Counted from the stretch's first letter, positions 18,957 to 29,665 are shown. The stretch: 64,000 nucleotides of DNA from Cylindrotheca closterium (GCA_933822405.4 CAKOGP040001792.1:186001-250000); one strand, 5' to 3'. Made by a program: numbers and translations. The notes: generated by a model from the letters alone, not told the origin.

Positions 18957-20256
18957 ATGTACGCACCCGAAATGTCACAAAAGACCTTGATTGCAGTGGA
19001 GAAGAGAGGAGCGGAACAAAACAGTGACTATAGTCGCAAGTGTTTCAACGTCAACGATTTTCAGATCCTTGCTCATCAACTTCTGCCAAAGGATTTGTAC
19101 GAATATTTAGCATCTGGCTCTGATGATGAAACCACTCTGAACGAGAATCGACGTGCCTTTCAGCGCTGGTTCTTACGACCGCGTGTCATGAGACCTGTAG
19201 GCAAAATTTCTACTAGAACCGCACTGTTTGGGAACTCGGTCAGTATGCCAGTTTTCGTCAGTCCAGCTGGGGTGCATGCCTTGTGCGATCCTGAAGGCGA
19301 ATGTTCGACTGTTCAAGCTTGTGCCAAAGCGGGTATTCTGTTTGGTCTGAGCCAGCATTCCACACGGAGTATTGAGGAGGTCGCTGCTGCTGCTCCACCG
19401 ACGACGGTTCGGTGGTACCAGCTGTATATTCTGAAAGATAGGGAACGTACCAAGAGTCTCATCCGAAGGGCTATAAAAGCGGGCTACACTGGTTTGTTTC
19501 TCACGGTTGATTCAGTCCGATTTGGCTACAGAGAAGCAGATGCTAGAAATGGATTCAATGCTCTTCCGCCGCCTCATAGACTAAAGAATTATGACGACAG
19601 TCTTCAGGGTTCCCCGTCACTGGACAAGACCTACAACGGCAAAGAAGAGAAAGCTTGGGATCAAAATTCGGAGCAAATGGTATGTTTAGACTACTGCAGT
19701 ATCGCTATAATTCTTTATTCTTGACCTGACCTCTTTGCCTTGTTCAATCCCATAGTTTGAACAAAATGTGAATTGGAACGATATCCAATGGATCAAAAAA
19801 GAGGCAGGGCCGGTACCTCTTGTCATCAAGGGAATCATGACCCCGGAAGATGCGGAACTAGCAATCTCAGCTGGAGCAGATGGTATTATGGTATCCAACC
19901 ATGGTGGCAGACAATTAGATGGCTGCTTGGCGACAATTGATGCACTTCCTCCTATTGCCAAAGTGGTGGCAGGACGAGTGCCAATCTTGTTGGACAGCGG
20001 AATCAGGAGAGGAACGGATGTCTTGAAGGCCCTAGCTCTTGGTGCTTCAGCTGTTGGCATTGGCAAACCGGTCTTTTTCAGTTTAGCGGTTGGTGGCCAA
20101 GACGCTGTCTCGTACCTGCTCGAATTGTTGCGAACCGAAATCGAAGCAGCCATGGCGATTTGTGGTATCGAGAAAATCTCGGACATCACTCCCAACTTGG
20201 TGACGTCTCAGCAGATGCAACTTGCGAGTGCTTCGCACCTTCGCTCTTCTTTGTAA
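18957..20256 (+). CDS. FMN-dependent 2-hydroxyacid oxidase/dehydrogenase (glycolate/lactate oxidase family)
   Basis: Exons 18957-19679 and 19756-20256, separated by a 76-nt intron (GTATGT...CATAG, phase 0), give 407 aa. The family oxidises glycolate, L-lactate or similar acids on FMN. Visible sites are LYEYLASGSDDETT (active-site Tyr), PVFVSPAGVHALCDPEGE, WYQLYILKDR (second Tyr), FLTVDSVRFGYREAD, LVIKGI (FMN Lys), VSNHGGRQLDG (catalytic His and Arg) and LLDSGIRRGTDVLKALALGA (FMN phosphate). All key residues are present. The C-terminus ends SSL, a weak variant of the peroxisomal PTS1 signal, so peroxisome or cytosol are both possible. In diatoms such enzymes serve photorespiration or lactate metabolism; which acid is used cannot be read from sequence. 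Confidence 0.93.
19680..19755 (+). other. Intron of hydroxyacid oxidase gene
   Basis: 76 nt, GTATGT donor and CATAG acceptor, phase 0. Its removal joins two parts of one FMN barrel that are otherwise split by stops. Confidence 0.85.
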
Positions 20257-20527
20257 GGTAAGCGATAGCTTTAGCTTGAACTTCGCTAATTTTGTTGGGG
20301 TTCGGAACGATGGTATGATGAATGAAAGAGTCCACATATACATGGATAATAATGGCAACAAATTTGGAAACTTGATTTGGTCTTGAAGCGGTATCTTCGA
20401 GATTGAGTCACATGAGTCGATTTCAAAATCTCTGACACAGTTTTTCATTTTCATGACATCAATAACTGCCACGCTATAATACCCGCTTCATAATACCCCT
20501 TTGTTGACAACAACAACTAACGATAAC

Positions 20528-21715
20528 ATGTTTCGACTTCTTGTACCCCTCGTCGGTACCCTTCTATGCCATTCGTCAAACTCGTTCGTTTTGCGCAGCC
20601 CAATAAGCACGGGCAATACGGGGTGTCATTCGCCTATTGTAACAAGCGCCCTCCGACAACAAAAACAGGCCGCAGACGATTGGGATCCACAACAGCAAGA
20701 ACCTACCGACCAAGAGCTTAGTCACTCGGATGGTTCTATCCTTTTCAAGCGTCGCGATGCGATGACTGCAAGTAGAGATTGTGCAATATTGCTAAGCACC
20801 ATGCTGTTGGGATCTCCATTGGCCGAGGCCGCGACGGATGGTGCTGCTGGTATTGGCGCGGACCCAAAGCATCCCGTTGTCATTTTGGGAGCCGGTGGCC
20901 AGTGTGGGAAATTGTGCACCCAAATTTTGATCAGCAAGGGACTATATGTACTTGCTACCACACGAGATGGCCGCGCCGTTTTGAAAGAGGACTCTCCATT
21001 TGTCACATATGCTTCCTGCGACATTACCAAGGAAACCGTCGTGAACCAGGCACTATCCGGCGCTTCCGGAGTCATTTTTGCGGCTAGTGCTAGTGGTAAA
21101 GCCAAAGGCGGTGTCGCTCGTGATGTCGACTATATTGGTGCCATGAACACTGCTACTGCTTGTATTCAACAAAAGGTTCCAAAACTAGTTTTGCTTTCAG
21201 CAGGAACTGTCACCAGACCCGATGCACCAGCATTCAAGCAAACAAACTATTTTGTCAAGGATTACTTTGGGGAAAAGTTTATGGATTACAAGATTGCTGG
21301 AGAAAGCGCTGTACGTGATATCTATGCTGCTCAGAAACAACAAGGAGGCAAAGGACAACTAGGCTATACCATCATTCGACCAGGTGCATTGAATGGACGA
21401 CCGTCCAAGGGACCTGCAAAGCTTCATCTTTCACAAGGTGATATCTACAGCTCGGAGATTTCACGGGAGGATGTTGCATTGGTGACAGTAGAAGCCCTAC
21501 TCAAAGGAAAGGATACTGATTTCGTTACCTTTGAACTAAACCAAATTGGTGGACTGAAAAAGTGTATCGCGTCACTAGATGACTTGCCAAGTGAGCTTGT
21601 CCACGCAGGTGCACCTACATTCAGCGAACTACTTGGTGGACTTGTCACTGATTCTGATATGAAGGCAAAGTATCCGAATGTTGTCAACGATTTTCGTGGG
21701 GATATTGTTCGCTGA
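20528..21715 (+). CDS. Thylakoid-lumen-targeted atypical SDR (NAD(P)-binding)
   Basis: 395 aa from the ATG at 20528; the frame continues upstream only to a TTG. The presequence is tripartite: a signal peptide (MFRLLVPLVGTLLCHSSNSF), a hydrophilic transit region, then KRRDAMTASRDCAILLSTML followed by LGSPLAEAA. That last part is a twin-Arg, hydrophobic, AxA-ended element typical of Tat-dependent lumen targeting. The mature domain begins PVVILGAGGQCGKLCTQIL, an atypical-SDR nucleotide motif. It continues with LATTRDG, GVIFAASASGKAKGG, KLVLLSAGTVTRPD and YTIIRPGALNGRPSKG, where Tyr and Pro-Gly positions match divinyl-reductase/HCF173-like atypical SDRs. Enzyme activity is unknown; it could be a folded scaffold protein rather than a reductase. 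Confidence 0.85.
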   Translation: MFRLLVPLVGTLLCHSSNSFVLRSPISTGNTGCHSPIVTSALRQQKQAADDWDPQQQEPTDQELSHSDGSILFKRRDAMTASRDCAILLSTMLLGSPLAEAATDGAAGIGADPKHPVVILGAGGQCGKLCTQILISKGLYVLATTRDGRAVLKEDSPFVTYASCDITKETVVNQALSGASGVIFAASASGKAKGGVARDVDYIGAMNTATACIQQKVPKLVLLSAGTVTRPDAPAFKQTNYFVKDYFGEKFMDYKIAGESAVRDIYAAQKQQGGKGQLGYTIIRPGALNGRPSKGPAKLHLSQGDIYSSEISREDVALVTVEALLKGKDTDFVTFELNQIGGLKKCIASLDDLPSELVHAGAPTFSELLGGLVTDSDMKAKYPNVVNDFRGDIVR

Positions 21716-21783
21716 GAAGAATGATGGAAACATGATCATGCATTTCATTGAATGCTGTATCTTTAACTTCAAGGCGAATCCGA

Positions 21784-21810
21784 GTACCAGGTACCAGGTA
21801 CCAGGTACCA
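21784..21810 (+). repeat. GTACCAG tandem repeat (3.9 copies)
   Basis: Perfect 7-bp units, starting 69 bases after the SDR stop codon; with the GGTACC cores it can also fold on itself. Confidence 0.9.
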
Positions 21811-22458
21811 TGAATGACCTTCACAAGATTCTTTTTGAGAATAGAAACTTCCCACACAACATGTCCAACAATTCCAAAGACTACGATTACCTTGCCAGTT
21901 TTGTGATCTTGCCAAGAAGGAGAAGCAGAATCTGGCATCAGTTGGTAGCGCTGGAGTCTGGCTTGCTCAGCAATTATGCCCAGCCCTGTCTTGCGACATC
22001 ATCTTTTTTCTAGTTTCGACTTATTGGCAAGAAAACATTTCTAGTAGTAAGACTATATAAGTCCATTTACTTAGGGTAAATGACTCTTTTGTGACTCCAG
22101 AGCGCACGCCAGCAATCACGTACCTCTAGTACATCGGAAGGCAGCGGAATGAAGGTGCTTGCTTCGTCAACCTAGTAGGTACGAGGAGGTACCTCGTATG
22201 GTATGTTGGTGTTTGGCTGTGTTGTACAGGTACCGTAGTGCAAGTGAAAGTGAAAATAAAGCACTACCAACGATAAGAGTTGTCGTTCAACAATAGAGTA
22301 CCGTCAGTTGGAGCGTAGGAGGGTCAGAAGAGAGAAAGGATCGTTGAAGCCCCCTCCGAGTTCGAGCTTCTGAGTTAGTTCGGCTGTGCCGTGCAGTGCA
22401 ATCCTGAAGGGTCCGTTCGTGTGTTGGTGGTGCTGCCAGGACGACTGCAACTGGAGAA

Positions 22459-22656
22459 ATGGCAGATGCGACTGCGGACGACGAAGGGGGTGGCACGGAT
22501 CCAAAAGCAAAGGAGACGGAAGACCAGAAAAAAGTAAAGATGGAAGTGAATGGAAAGACAGGCACCTTAACCTTCGGGAATGTTTCAGGGCTGAAACGGG
22601 CTGGAATGTCACGGAGCAATCCGCGGAGTAGGGCGCAAGCAGCAGCCGACGGATGA
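22459..22656 (+). CDS. Small Lys/Glu-rich hypothetical ORF
   Basis: 65 codons from an ATG in a fair context (GAGAAATGGC). The product is acidic and basic (DPKAKETEDQKKVKMEVNGK) with no family likeness. It stands alone in a gene-poor region, on the strand opposite a longer antisense frame that looks spurious. It could be a real small gene, a relic or chance. Confidence 0.25.
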   Translation: MADATADDEGGGTDPKAKETEDQKKVKMEVNGKTGTLTFGNVSGLKRAGMSRSNPRSRAQAAADG

Positions 22657-23272
22657 CGAAACCTTTGCAAACAAGCCATGCGAATCATCGACGTTTTGGA
22701 AGGCCTGCAAGGTATCAGTCTACGTTCGCTGGTTCTAGTTGTCTCGAAACGAAAGAGAGAAAAGCAATTCTGTATCAATAAAAACCAACCCATCTTATGT
22801 TGATCCTTGGGACACCACAATTGTCCCCACGGTCAATCATCAATTTCAAATTTCCATCTCAATCCGCAAACCCCAAAGCTTTAAAATATACTACTGTAAT
22901 TCTCAATATAGAAATCTTTAAAAAGTTGATTGCCATTGCAACCGAGCAGGTATTCAGTATGGCGCCAAGTCTGTGATTTCCTTGGATTCAGATATAATTT
23001 TAGTTTTCAAATGTTGAGCATGTTATTATAAAGACAGTTATAATACGGATGAGCTACAAAATCTAATACTAGGTTACTGGATGTATAATTGAATTTAGTC
23101 TGTCTTTCGTTCATCATGCATCACACAGCAAGCAATCTTCAATGAAATGAATGTGTATTTTGGCTGGAACGGCATCGCAGGCGGCTTTGTTAAAGCAGCT
23201 GTGACTTGGCAAATCGTCTCTAAAACCAGCATCCATTACTTCAGCTATGGAGAATTTGCTATATCGTCTTGG

Positions 23273-24262
23273 CTATATCGTCTTGATGTAACCTGGCCCT
23301 TCGCCGTTCTGTGACGTTTGTTTAGATGATGCATTGGCCCTCCGTTTCATATCTCTCTGGTCCAGAAGATTCTGAATCTCTTGCTTTTGCCATTCAACGT
23401 CCTCCTCAGCATTAAACGATGACTTAGACAAACTATTACTCATCGGTCTCCATGGAGCAGCTCTAATGGCAGCAGGACCTTCCATAATGTCTCGAAAGTC
23501 AACCGTTTCACTCTCGTCAAAGGAGAATCGTTTGGTCACTCGTTGATAGTTCTGATATATTTTGCGACACGTAATCAATGTTATGATCATGCAGATAAAT
23601 GCCGATTCCCAATGCAATATCAGCCAAACACAAATGACCACACTCCCGACCGTACACGCCAAGCCAAAGCCAAAAATACTGAATACTGCCAATCGTTCGT
23701 CATAGAGACCATCTGTAGCCGTCATCATGGATCCATCAGGACCCCGCAACGCCATACCGGCACCCAAAACGCTCAGTGTTGTTGTATGACTTACAACGAT
23801 CATGTTGGCACAAAATGCCGATACGATGGTGATGAAATACACAAATTTCAGAAATCTTGGTAGCCATTCCAGACCCTCACCCTATAATGACATTGATAAG
23901 ACAATTTATACATGCATGCATCAGTTGTCATATCAAAAGTGCTGGCTGCAAACAAAAATAGTTCAAATTGATCCTCCTTTGACTTACCCATTCCAAATTG
24001 GCAGATGGTTGAAATTCAATAAACATGGTAATGTCCAATCCGGCCAACACGGCAGCCTGTGTGCCGACAGTCACTAACAACAAGGACAAGGGTTGATTGG
24101 TTAGGTATGCTGTACCGGTATTGTAAAGAAATACCAAAGAATCATCGCGATAGCGGCCGACTTACTAAAGTTTTCATGGTGAAGCTTGAACTCTTTTTCT
24201 TTCAGAAATGTTGCTTGTTGTTTCAGATGGCTCTGCAGCTGGAGTTTGTCGGCAGCTAGCAT
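23273..24262 (-). CDS. ORAI-like four-TM calcium channel homologue (putative)
   Basis: Three exons, 24262-24166, 24109-23988 and 23881-23273, with introns of 56 and 106 nt, give 275 aa with a consistent frame. The N-terminus is a short charged helix (LQLQSHLKQQATFLKEKEFK). Four hydrophobic segments follow. TM1 reads AVLAGLDITMFIEFQP and aligns residue by residue with the ORAI pore helix (ALLSGFAMVAMVEVQL): the hinge Gly, the selectivity-filter Glu and the following Gln are all kept. TM3 ends VVICVWLIL, like the LCWVKF of ORAI. TM4 is followed by RKIYQNYQRVTKR, like the ORAI FYRSLVSHK exit, and then a cytosolic tail with predicted coiled coil (EEDVEWQKQEIQNLLDQRDM). Homology is likely but distant; function as a Ca2+ channel is inference. 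Confidence 0.65.
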
Positions 24263-24516
24263 GGTGAATTAAACCAATGCGGATATATAGAGGTGTAGGT
24301 CGATTGACGTTTGATGCTAGTTGGAAAGCCTGACTATATCGAGTGACTACGATGATGTTGAAAATGATGACCGACAAAATAAGAAAGCATTGTTTTTTGA
24401 ACGCAACTAACGTGCGGTGGCAGACAGACATTGCAGCTTGGCCGTGATTCAAACACTACTCAGGACTCAAATTGGTGAAATTCTATAATCACTCTAGAGT
24501 AGGTAGCTATGCTCAT

Positions 24517-27500
24517 TCATGACCAATACAAATGCGTCAACGAGAAGACTATTCAAAGCCATGATATACCAGATAATCGAAGTGAGGAAATGCTGAATGT
24601 ACGGTTGCAAAAAAAGACGGCCAGCATGCACTTACCCTTTGTTTTACCACATCCTCGAATCCGCATTCCGAGTTCAACTTCTTTCTCTTCACCACCAGTA
24701 AATTCTGGGTCTGCCAAGAGGCTAACTGTCTCAACCACCCGTTGAACGCTGTGGATCTTTGTGTTCCACTTGGAAAGACTCATAGTCTTCACTTCGCCGT
24801 TGATTGAAAACTCAAACCAGAAGGTTTTGCAGTAGTTTCGTTTTTGCTTTAGTCTACGGTGTTTGCCACCTTTCTTCTTCTTTTTCTTTTTGTTCTTGGC
24901 TTTGGGTGCAGTCTTCTTGTTGCCATTGATTTTATCCCAAGTATCAGCAATTCCAACTAACAAGACATGAATTAGTGGAAATCACACCAGCAGCAAAAAG
25001 GTCCAGCCTTCTTTACTTACTCCCTTCCCAGTGCCAAGTTTCAATTTTGGCAACAATGTAGCCATACTTCAGATCTGGAATGTTGAAAAACAACCATCCA
25101 CTGTAACCATGGTACATAATCCCATTTCGACTGTCGTTGTGACCGCTCAATAAACATGAATTCGACCTAGATCTGTCGCATTCCGAGTCAACCGTACCAT
25201 CGCAATAATCGTCTCCGGCTACAGTTGCTAGCTTGTTCCCTCTTCCAATTGTGTCAAAAGGAGGCTTGCTGTTTGATGGAGTTTTGTAAAACCATCGGTA
25301 GTCTGGTAACATCACCGATTTGAAGTCAACGCCGGCCTCCACAATCGACAAAACGTCTACCGCTCCTTCCGGTGGGTGCAATACCGGGTTGAAGACATCT
25401 CGGCCTCGATAGACGTTTCCACCTGGCTTAGTAATATGGGCGAGCATCTCTGGAGGCATGATGCTTCTCAAGTTTGTGGAAGATGGATATGCTCTTGGTG
25501 TGAATTCTGTACGTGCCTGCGTAATTCAAGTGTGAAGATCGTGAGGACACACGAAGTACCTTCAGTAAAAAGACAAAAGTAGCAAGCTGAATTGGAGTAA
25601 TACCTTCACTGGATGATTACATGCGAATCCAAGCGCGACTTTCTTCAGGTCACTGCATGCTCCATTAGGGGAATCGGATACTCTGGCTCGCATATCATCA
25701 TAATACTTGGTCACATGCCAACTGCTGTCATCCAAAACATAGCCATCTGCTTCCTTCCATTCCGTCAAAACTTCCTTCAACGCCTGTAAAATGGTGAATG
25801 CAATCACGCGTCCTGTTACTTGATGACGTCGGCTCCCAGGGTGCCATGTTGCTGTGCGGACACACGTTCAGTAAATTGTGCTGAATTGTTGACCTGTAGA
25901 TGTGACCAGGCAACTTTCGTTCCAAAACGTACCTCTCCCTTTTGGCGCATCACCTTGAGGATTATTTGGTGTAAAGTCGTCGCGGTCAACCCAACACTGT
26001 CCAATGTATTCGCCCTTCCGGCAGATGCTATGAAGGTCGTTGGTGCACCTAACCTAATAAACAACAGTTGGTAAGCTATCTGATTTGACACTGTGCCTGA
26101 CATGAGCCCGTTGTCTTCTCATTCTTCACTTACAGCTCGCATTGCCCAAGGCATGGTTTTTACTTGTTCGTGACTCTTAATCATTGGGATCCCATCATGA
26201 GCAGAACCTGGAGAGCCAATGTCGACACCCGCATCTTTATGGAGTTGGCGAAGAATTCCAGAAGCTAGTGACCACAGTATTGGAACTTTTACACCACCAA
26301 GAATACCCTGTCTATGCATCACTGCGATTGCCCTCTTATCAAGACCCTCTGTCATGCCTGCAAAAAAACCAACAAACGTGCATCATCGTCAGCTTTCGCC
26401 TATGGTTATGACCTTCAATGTGATAGCAATGGAAAGAATACGCACCTGCATCCCACATTAACATATCAACATCTGTTCCAGCAAGTGTCATTGAAAAGCA
26501 AATTGTGAGAAAAACCAAGTCTCGCAGCGAACGAACCAAGACAAACTAGTATTGTAGCTTCAAAACCACCACCACTCACCGGGACCGTATATGCTTCCAG
26601 CCGCCAAGCCACTTTGAAGTGTACCTTTTTCATCGCAAAACAAAAGGCTGAGCAAGTCATATTGCCAGTATTGGATGAGCATCCACGTAAAACTATTAAC
26701 TTACCAAGCCCGCCATGACCAAAATTTCGAGCTTCGTGCTTGACACCTAATCGAGCGAACACTGGCTCCAATATCCATTGCACTTGTAGCGTATACGACT
26801 GTATAAAGTGATTTCTATATTCATCGGCACCAATGGTGAGAAAGTGAATGAATTTGAAGCAATATATATCATTGATAGAGTCTTACCCATGACCAGCCGC
26901 AGAAGAATGGCCGCCTTCAATGTTTGAAATGCACTCATTTTTAGATACCAAATCATGTCCACGATACCTTTTTTTTCAACAACACTACAGGAATCCTCTG
27001 TACTTACCCATAGCAAAAACAAAATTGTCTGGTGAAGCACGATAGCAATCCGATGAGATTCATTCATGGTAGTAGTAATAGTGGATTTGTCTTGCATACA
27101 ACAAATGGACTGACCTTCCGTCATGATGGCATGTAGCAATCTCCGCTTCAGACCGGCCCAACTTTTCGTCGTGGTCCAGCCACCTTGCCGGAGTGAAGAA
27201 TGGGCGGTACCTTCTTTTGCCCCTAACCCACTTTTCGGCAAGCTGCTGTCTTGAAAGTGTTTAATCTTGAACATCTTGGCTTTTTGCTCCCAGCTTCCCT
27301 CGGTTTTACCATACTCGGCAAGAATCGCCTCTTGTGCTCTTTCCACAAGTGCAAGACCTTCTGGAAGCAATTTGGAAAGGTATTCTGCATCAGTCTGCCA
27401 GGCATTCTCTGGAAATTCGGATCGTGGAATATCCCGATTTGGGTATTTGGTGTAATAATCGTTCAGAGGACGTTCCTTATTATCAACCAGTGTCCAGGAA

Positions 27501-28084
27501 CCCCAATGATCCATCAGCGTTTGACGTTGCGTCTCGTCCATTGGACGACCTCTTGGTACATAGGTATGCCGCCCTCGTGAATGTTCCTCTTCTCGCAGTC
27601 GGGCAAAGTCATTTAGCCAGGCGTCTTTCAGGCTAATATTGGGAAGAGGACCAAGTGATCCTATCGGCGCATCAACCACCGTATTCACGTCGCCAATTAC
27701 ACCACCATCTGCCGTGGCTTGAACATCGTCATTTGTATTCGCCCCATCATCGCCATTCTGTTCGTCGTCCACCATAAGATTGTTTGGCTTCGACTTTACA
27801 ACCACATCTTGTGGAATGCGATTCCGTCTCGTTGTAAGACCGATTGGTCGATGACTTGTAGTCATCACCACAGTCTCGTTGATCTTTTGGATACTACTAC
27901 TCGAAGTGGGTTGACTCGCGTCGCCCTGAAGCTCGATGACATTTGTCAGGATGAGGAGGATGAATCCTACCATGACCAAGACGATGATTTGTCCAAAGGC
28001 GCTGCTTCCATTCGACTGCAACTCGGTTTCGTCATCGTCAGCGCCCCAGTCTTCGTCTTCTTGGATATTTCGTTTGGTCTTCAT
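24517..28084 (-). CDS. Type II membrane protein with SGNH-hydrolase-like domain (12 exons)
   Basis: Exons: 28084-27114, 27028-27008, 26914-26887, 26814-26705, 26624-26581, 26472-26446, 26357-26134, 26053-25933, 25851-25604, 25516-25021, 24956-24636, 24548-24517. They total 2643 nt and encode 880 aa in one frame. The acidic N-terminus is followed by one TM helix (FGQIIVLVMVGFILLILTNV, about residues 30-49). The lumenal part includes WGSWTLVDNK and PNRDIPRSEFP. The SGNH-like core then reads NFVFAMGGHSSAAGHG (block I, GHS for GDS), FIQSYTLQVQWILEP, RNFGHGGLG and DVDMLMWDAGMTEG. A second domain (YRGRDVFNPVLHPP to GYSGWLFFNIPDLKYGY) and a Lys-rich stretch precede the C-terminus VFSLTHLYWS. The family is widespread in diatoms in my memory; substrate unknown, possibly a surface-glycan ester. 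Confidence 0.8.
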
Positions 28085-28547
28085 TGCAAAGACTTCTGGA
28101 ACATTGTCTCGTTGTACTGATTGTGGATTTTATTACGATGTTTGAGACGATAAGGTTTTTCTCACCAAAATAAAATGTCTGCAAAGGAATAAGTTGTTTA
28201 AAATGAAGTTCATTCGGCTGAGTCGTTTGTCCACCTCGCCCCGGTCTGTCGCTCGTTTACGTACGACCTACAGATGGTATTGGTTGACTGCACGACGATG
28301 ACTACAGAGTGAAACGCGTAGATGCTGTACTTCGAAAGTTCCTTTTCATTCGGCTGAGTGAGTCAGTCAGTTGTTTGTCCACGACTCACTCTACTCGCCG
28401 CCGGCCGGCTGCCGTTCGTAGCACATACAAGCAAAAAACTTGGAGTGAGAGCTTCCGCCAAAGTACGATACAAGGCAAGCAATAAGAGCGACTGGAACCT
28501 TTTGAGAAGTTTCATTTCATTCACCGACCCTTGTTGATATTGTCAGC
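28085..28547. promoter_or_regulatory. Divergent intergenic region with short direct repeats
   Basis: About 460 bases between divergent start codons. A TTCATTCGGCTGAG element occurs twice (near 28208 and 28347), each followed within 30 bases by TTGTCCAC. They may be duplicated regulatory sites; this is inference. Confidence 0.4.
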
Positions 28548-29303
28548 ATGTACGCGATATTCCATCAAATTGATCGAGAAAAGAAAGTTCAAGAAGAAAA
28601 AGAGAACGAACAAAATGTCCTCATCGAAGAGCTAAAGCAACTGGAGGCAAAGTACAATGGTTTGCTGAGGCGGGACAGCTTTTCTACGATTACGACACAA
28701 GACACAGGGATTCTGATAGAAACAACAACGCAGGATCGAAAGCAGTTGTTGCCGATCATATGGGGAAAGAATGGAAAACTACCAATCGAAATTTCGGTTC
28801 CTGAGACGCGGCTGGACAAAAATTTGCTGGGCAGTTATGATTACAATGTAGAAGCGGATGGTCAAGCATATAGACCGCCCCCCGAAGGAAAAGATGACGA
28901 TGCACTGCATATTCTGCAAAATTCACTCTTTGTAGATGATGATGAAGAGCTTGCCCTTATCTTTGATGACAACAATGAGGACGAGATGAATGTCCAAAGA
29001 ACAAAGGGGAATCGTGCACCTCTGGAGGTGAGCTTAGCGTCGTCCTCGGAAAATTCACTCTTTGTAGATGATGATGAAGAGCTTGCCCTTATCTTTGATG
29101 ACAATCATGAGGACGAGATGAATGTCCAAAGAACAAAGGGGAATCGTGCATCTCTAGAGGTGAGCTTGGCGTCTTCTTCGGAAAGCAGTAACTCGTCGTT
29201 TTCGGAGAGCAACGAGTCGTCGCTGTATACATCGACTACCAGTTGCGACTCGGAGGACCTGCTTCGATTCGAGAGAGAGCGATTTACACGATTTGAAATA
29301 TGA
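28548..29303 (+). CDS. Acidic hypothetical protein with tandem 44-residue repeat
   Basis: Single exon, 251 aa. Residues 1-45 form a charged coiled coil (REKKVQEEKENEQNVLIEEL). A perfect-looking internal duplication of 44 residues, starting NSLFVDDDEELALIFDDN and ending SLASSSE, spans 28918-29049 and 29050-29181. The tail is Ser/Glu-rich and ends in RFERERFTRFEI. No known domain is seen. High conservation of the two repeat copies, including third-codon bases, shows the duplication is young. Function unknown. Confidence 0.6.
   Translation: MYAIFHQIDREKKVQEEKENEQNVLIEELKQLEAKYNGLLRRDSFSTITTQDTGILIETTTQDRKQLLPIIWGKNGKLPIEISVPETRLDKNLLGSYDYNVEADGQAYRPPPEGKDDDALHILQNSLFVDDDEELALIFDDNNEDEMNVQRTKGNRAPLEVSLASSSENSLFVDDDEELALIFDDNHEDEMNVQRTKGNRASLEVSLASSSESSNSSFSESNESSLYTSTTSCDSEDLLRFERERFTRFEI
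28918..29181 (+). repeat. 132-bp tandem duplication, two copies
   Basis: Copies at 28918-29049 and 29050-29181 differ at only a few bases and preserve the reading frame of the acidic protein. Confidence 0.9.
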
Positions 29304-29665
29304 CATTGGATTCGCGTCGCTCGTCACCTGTATTCACGCTCGACAAAGTTGTGGCTCATGGTCACTCGTTCTGGTAGCTCATGACAAATGGAGCACCACT
29401 AAACTCCCGCTCTCTGACGCCTAACGAAGTTTGCAATCATAGTTAGAGAGTCTGACATTAGGACTAGTATGAGACAGAACAAGCTTCGATACATGCTTTC
29501 CTACACTCGAGAGTGAGAAATGCAGAATCATAAATAAGTTTACAGGTATTTACAAATCATTTTCAACTCTTTACATGTATTGCACACTTGGTCCGAATCC
29601 ATAGTCGCTATGCCACGGAGCTGGCGCAACTGGATTATTCGAAAGGATTGTTCTCCTGTTATTAG
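29304..29665. other. Intergenic stretch between convergent genes
   Basis: About 360 bases between the stops of the acidic repeat protein and kinase copy A. Nothing recognised. Confidence 0.4.

Larger units (their letters stand above)
21716..23272. other. Gene-poor region with GTAC-rich repeats
   Basis: 1.56 kb between the SDR and the ORAI-like gene. It holds a GTACCAG tandem run (21784-21810), several GTAC-rich motifs around 22165-22245, and one weak 65-codon frame at 22459. The right half (22800-23270) is AT-rich with nothing recognisable. Confidence 0.5.

Noticed and set aside
20501..20527. TTG-started extension of the SDR protein
   Set aside because: The ATG at 20528 begins a proper signal peptide; the preceding codons are Thr/Asn-rich and typical of 5' UTR.
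22287..22820. 177-codon open frame on the minus strand in the gene-poor region
   Set aside because: Low-complexity Ser/Pro/Phe-rich translation without any motif, no plausible start context, and it overlaps another weak frame on the other strand.
26747..27113. Apparent frameshift or premature end of the SGNH-like gene
   Set aside because: The frame breaks coincide with GT...AG introns of 72-93 nt. Splicing restores every conserved block, so there is no pseudogene.
27267..28145. Several + strand frames opposite the SGNH-like gene
   Set aside because: Shadows of its first exon. The minus strand frame has a TM helix, family motifs and a consistent 12-exon splice model.
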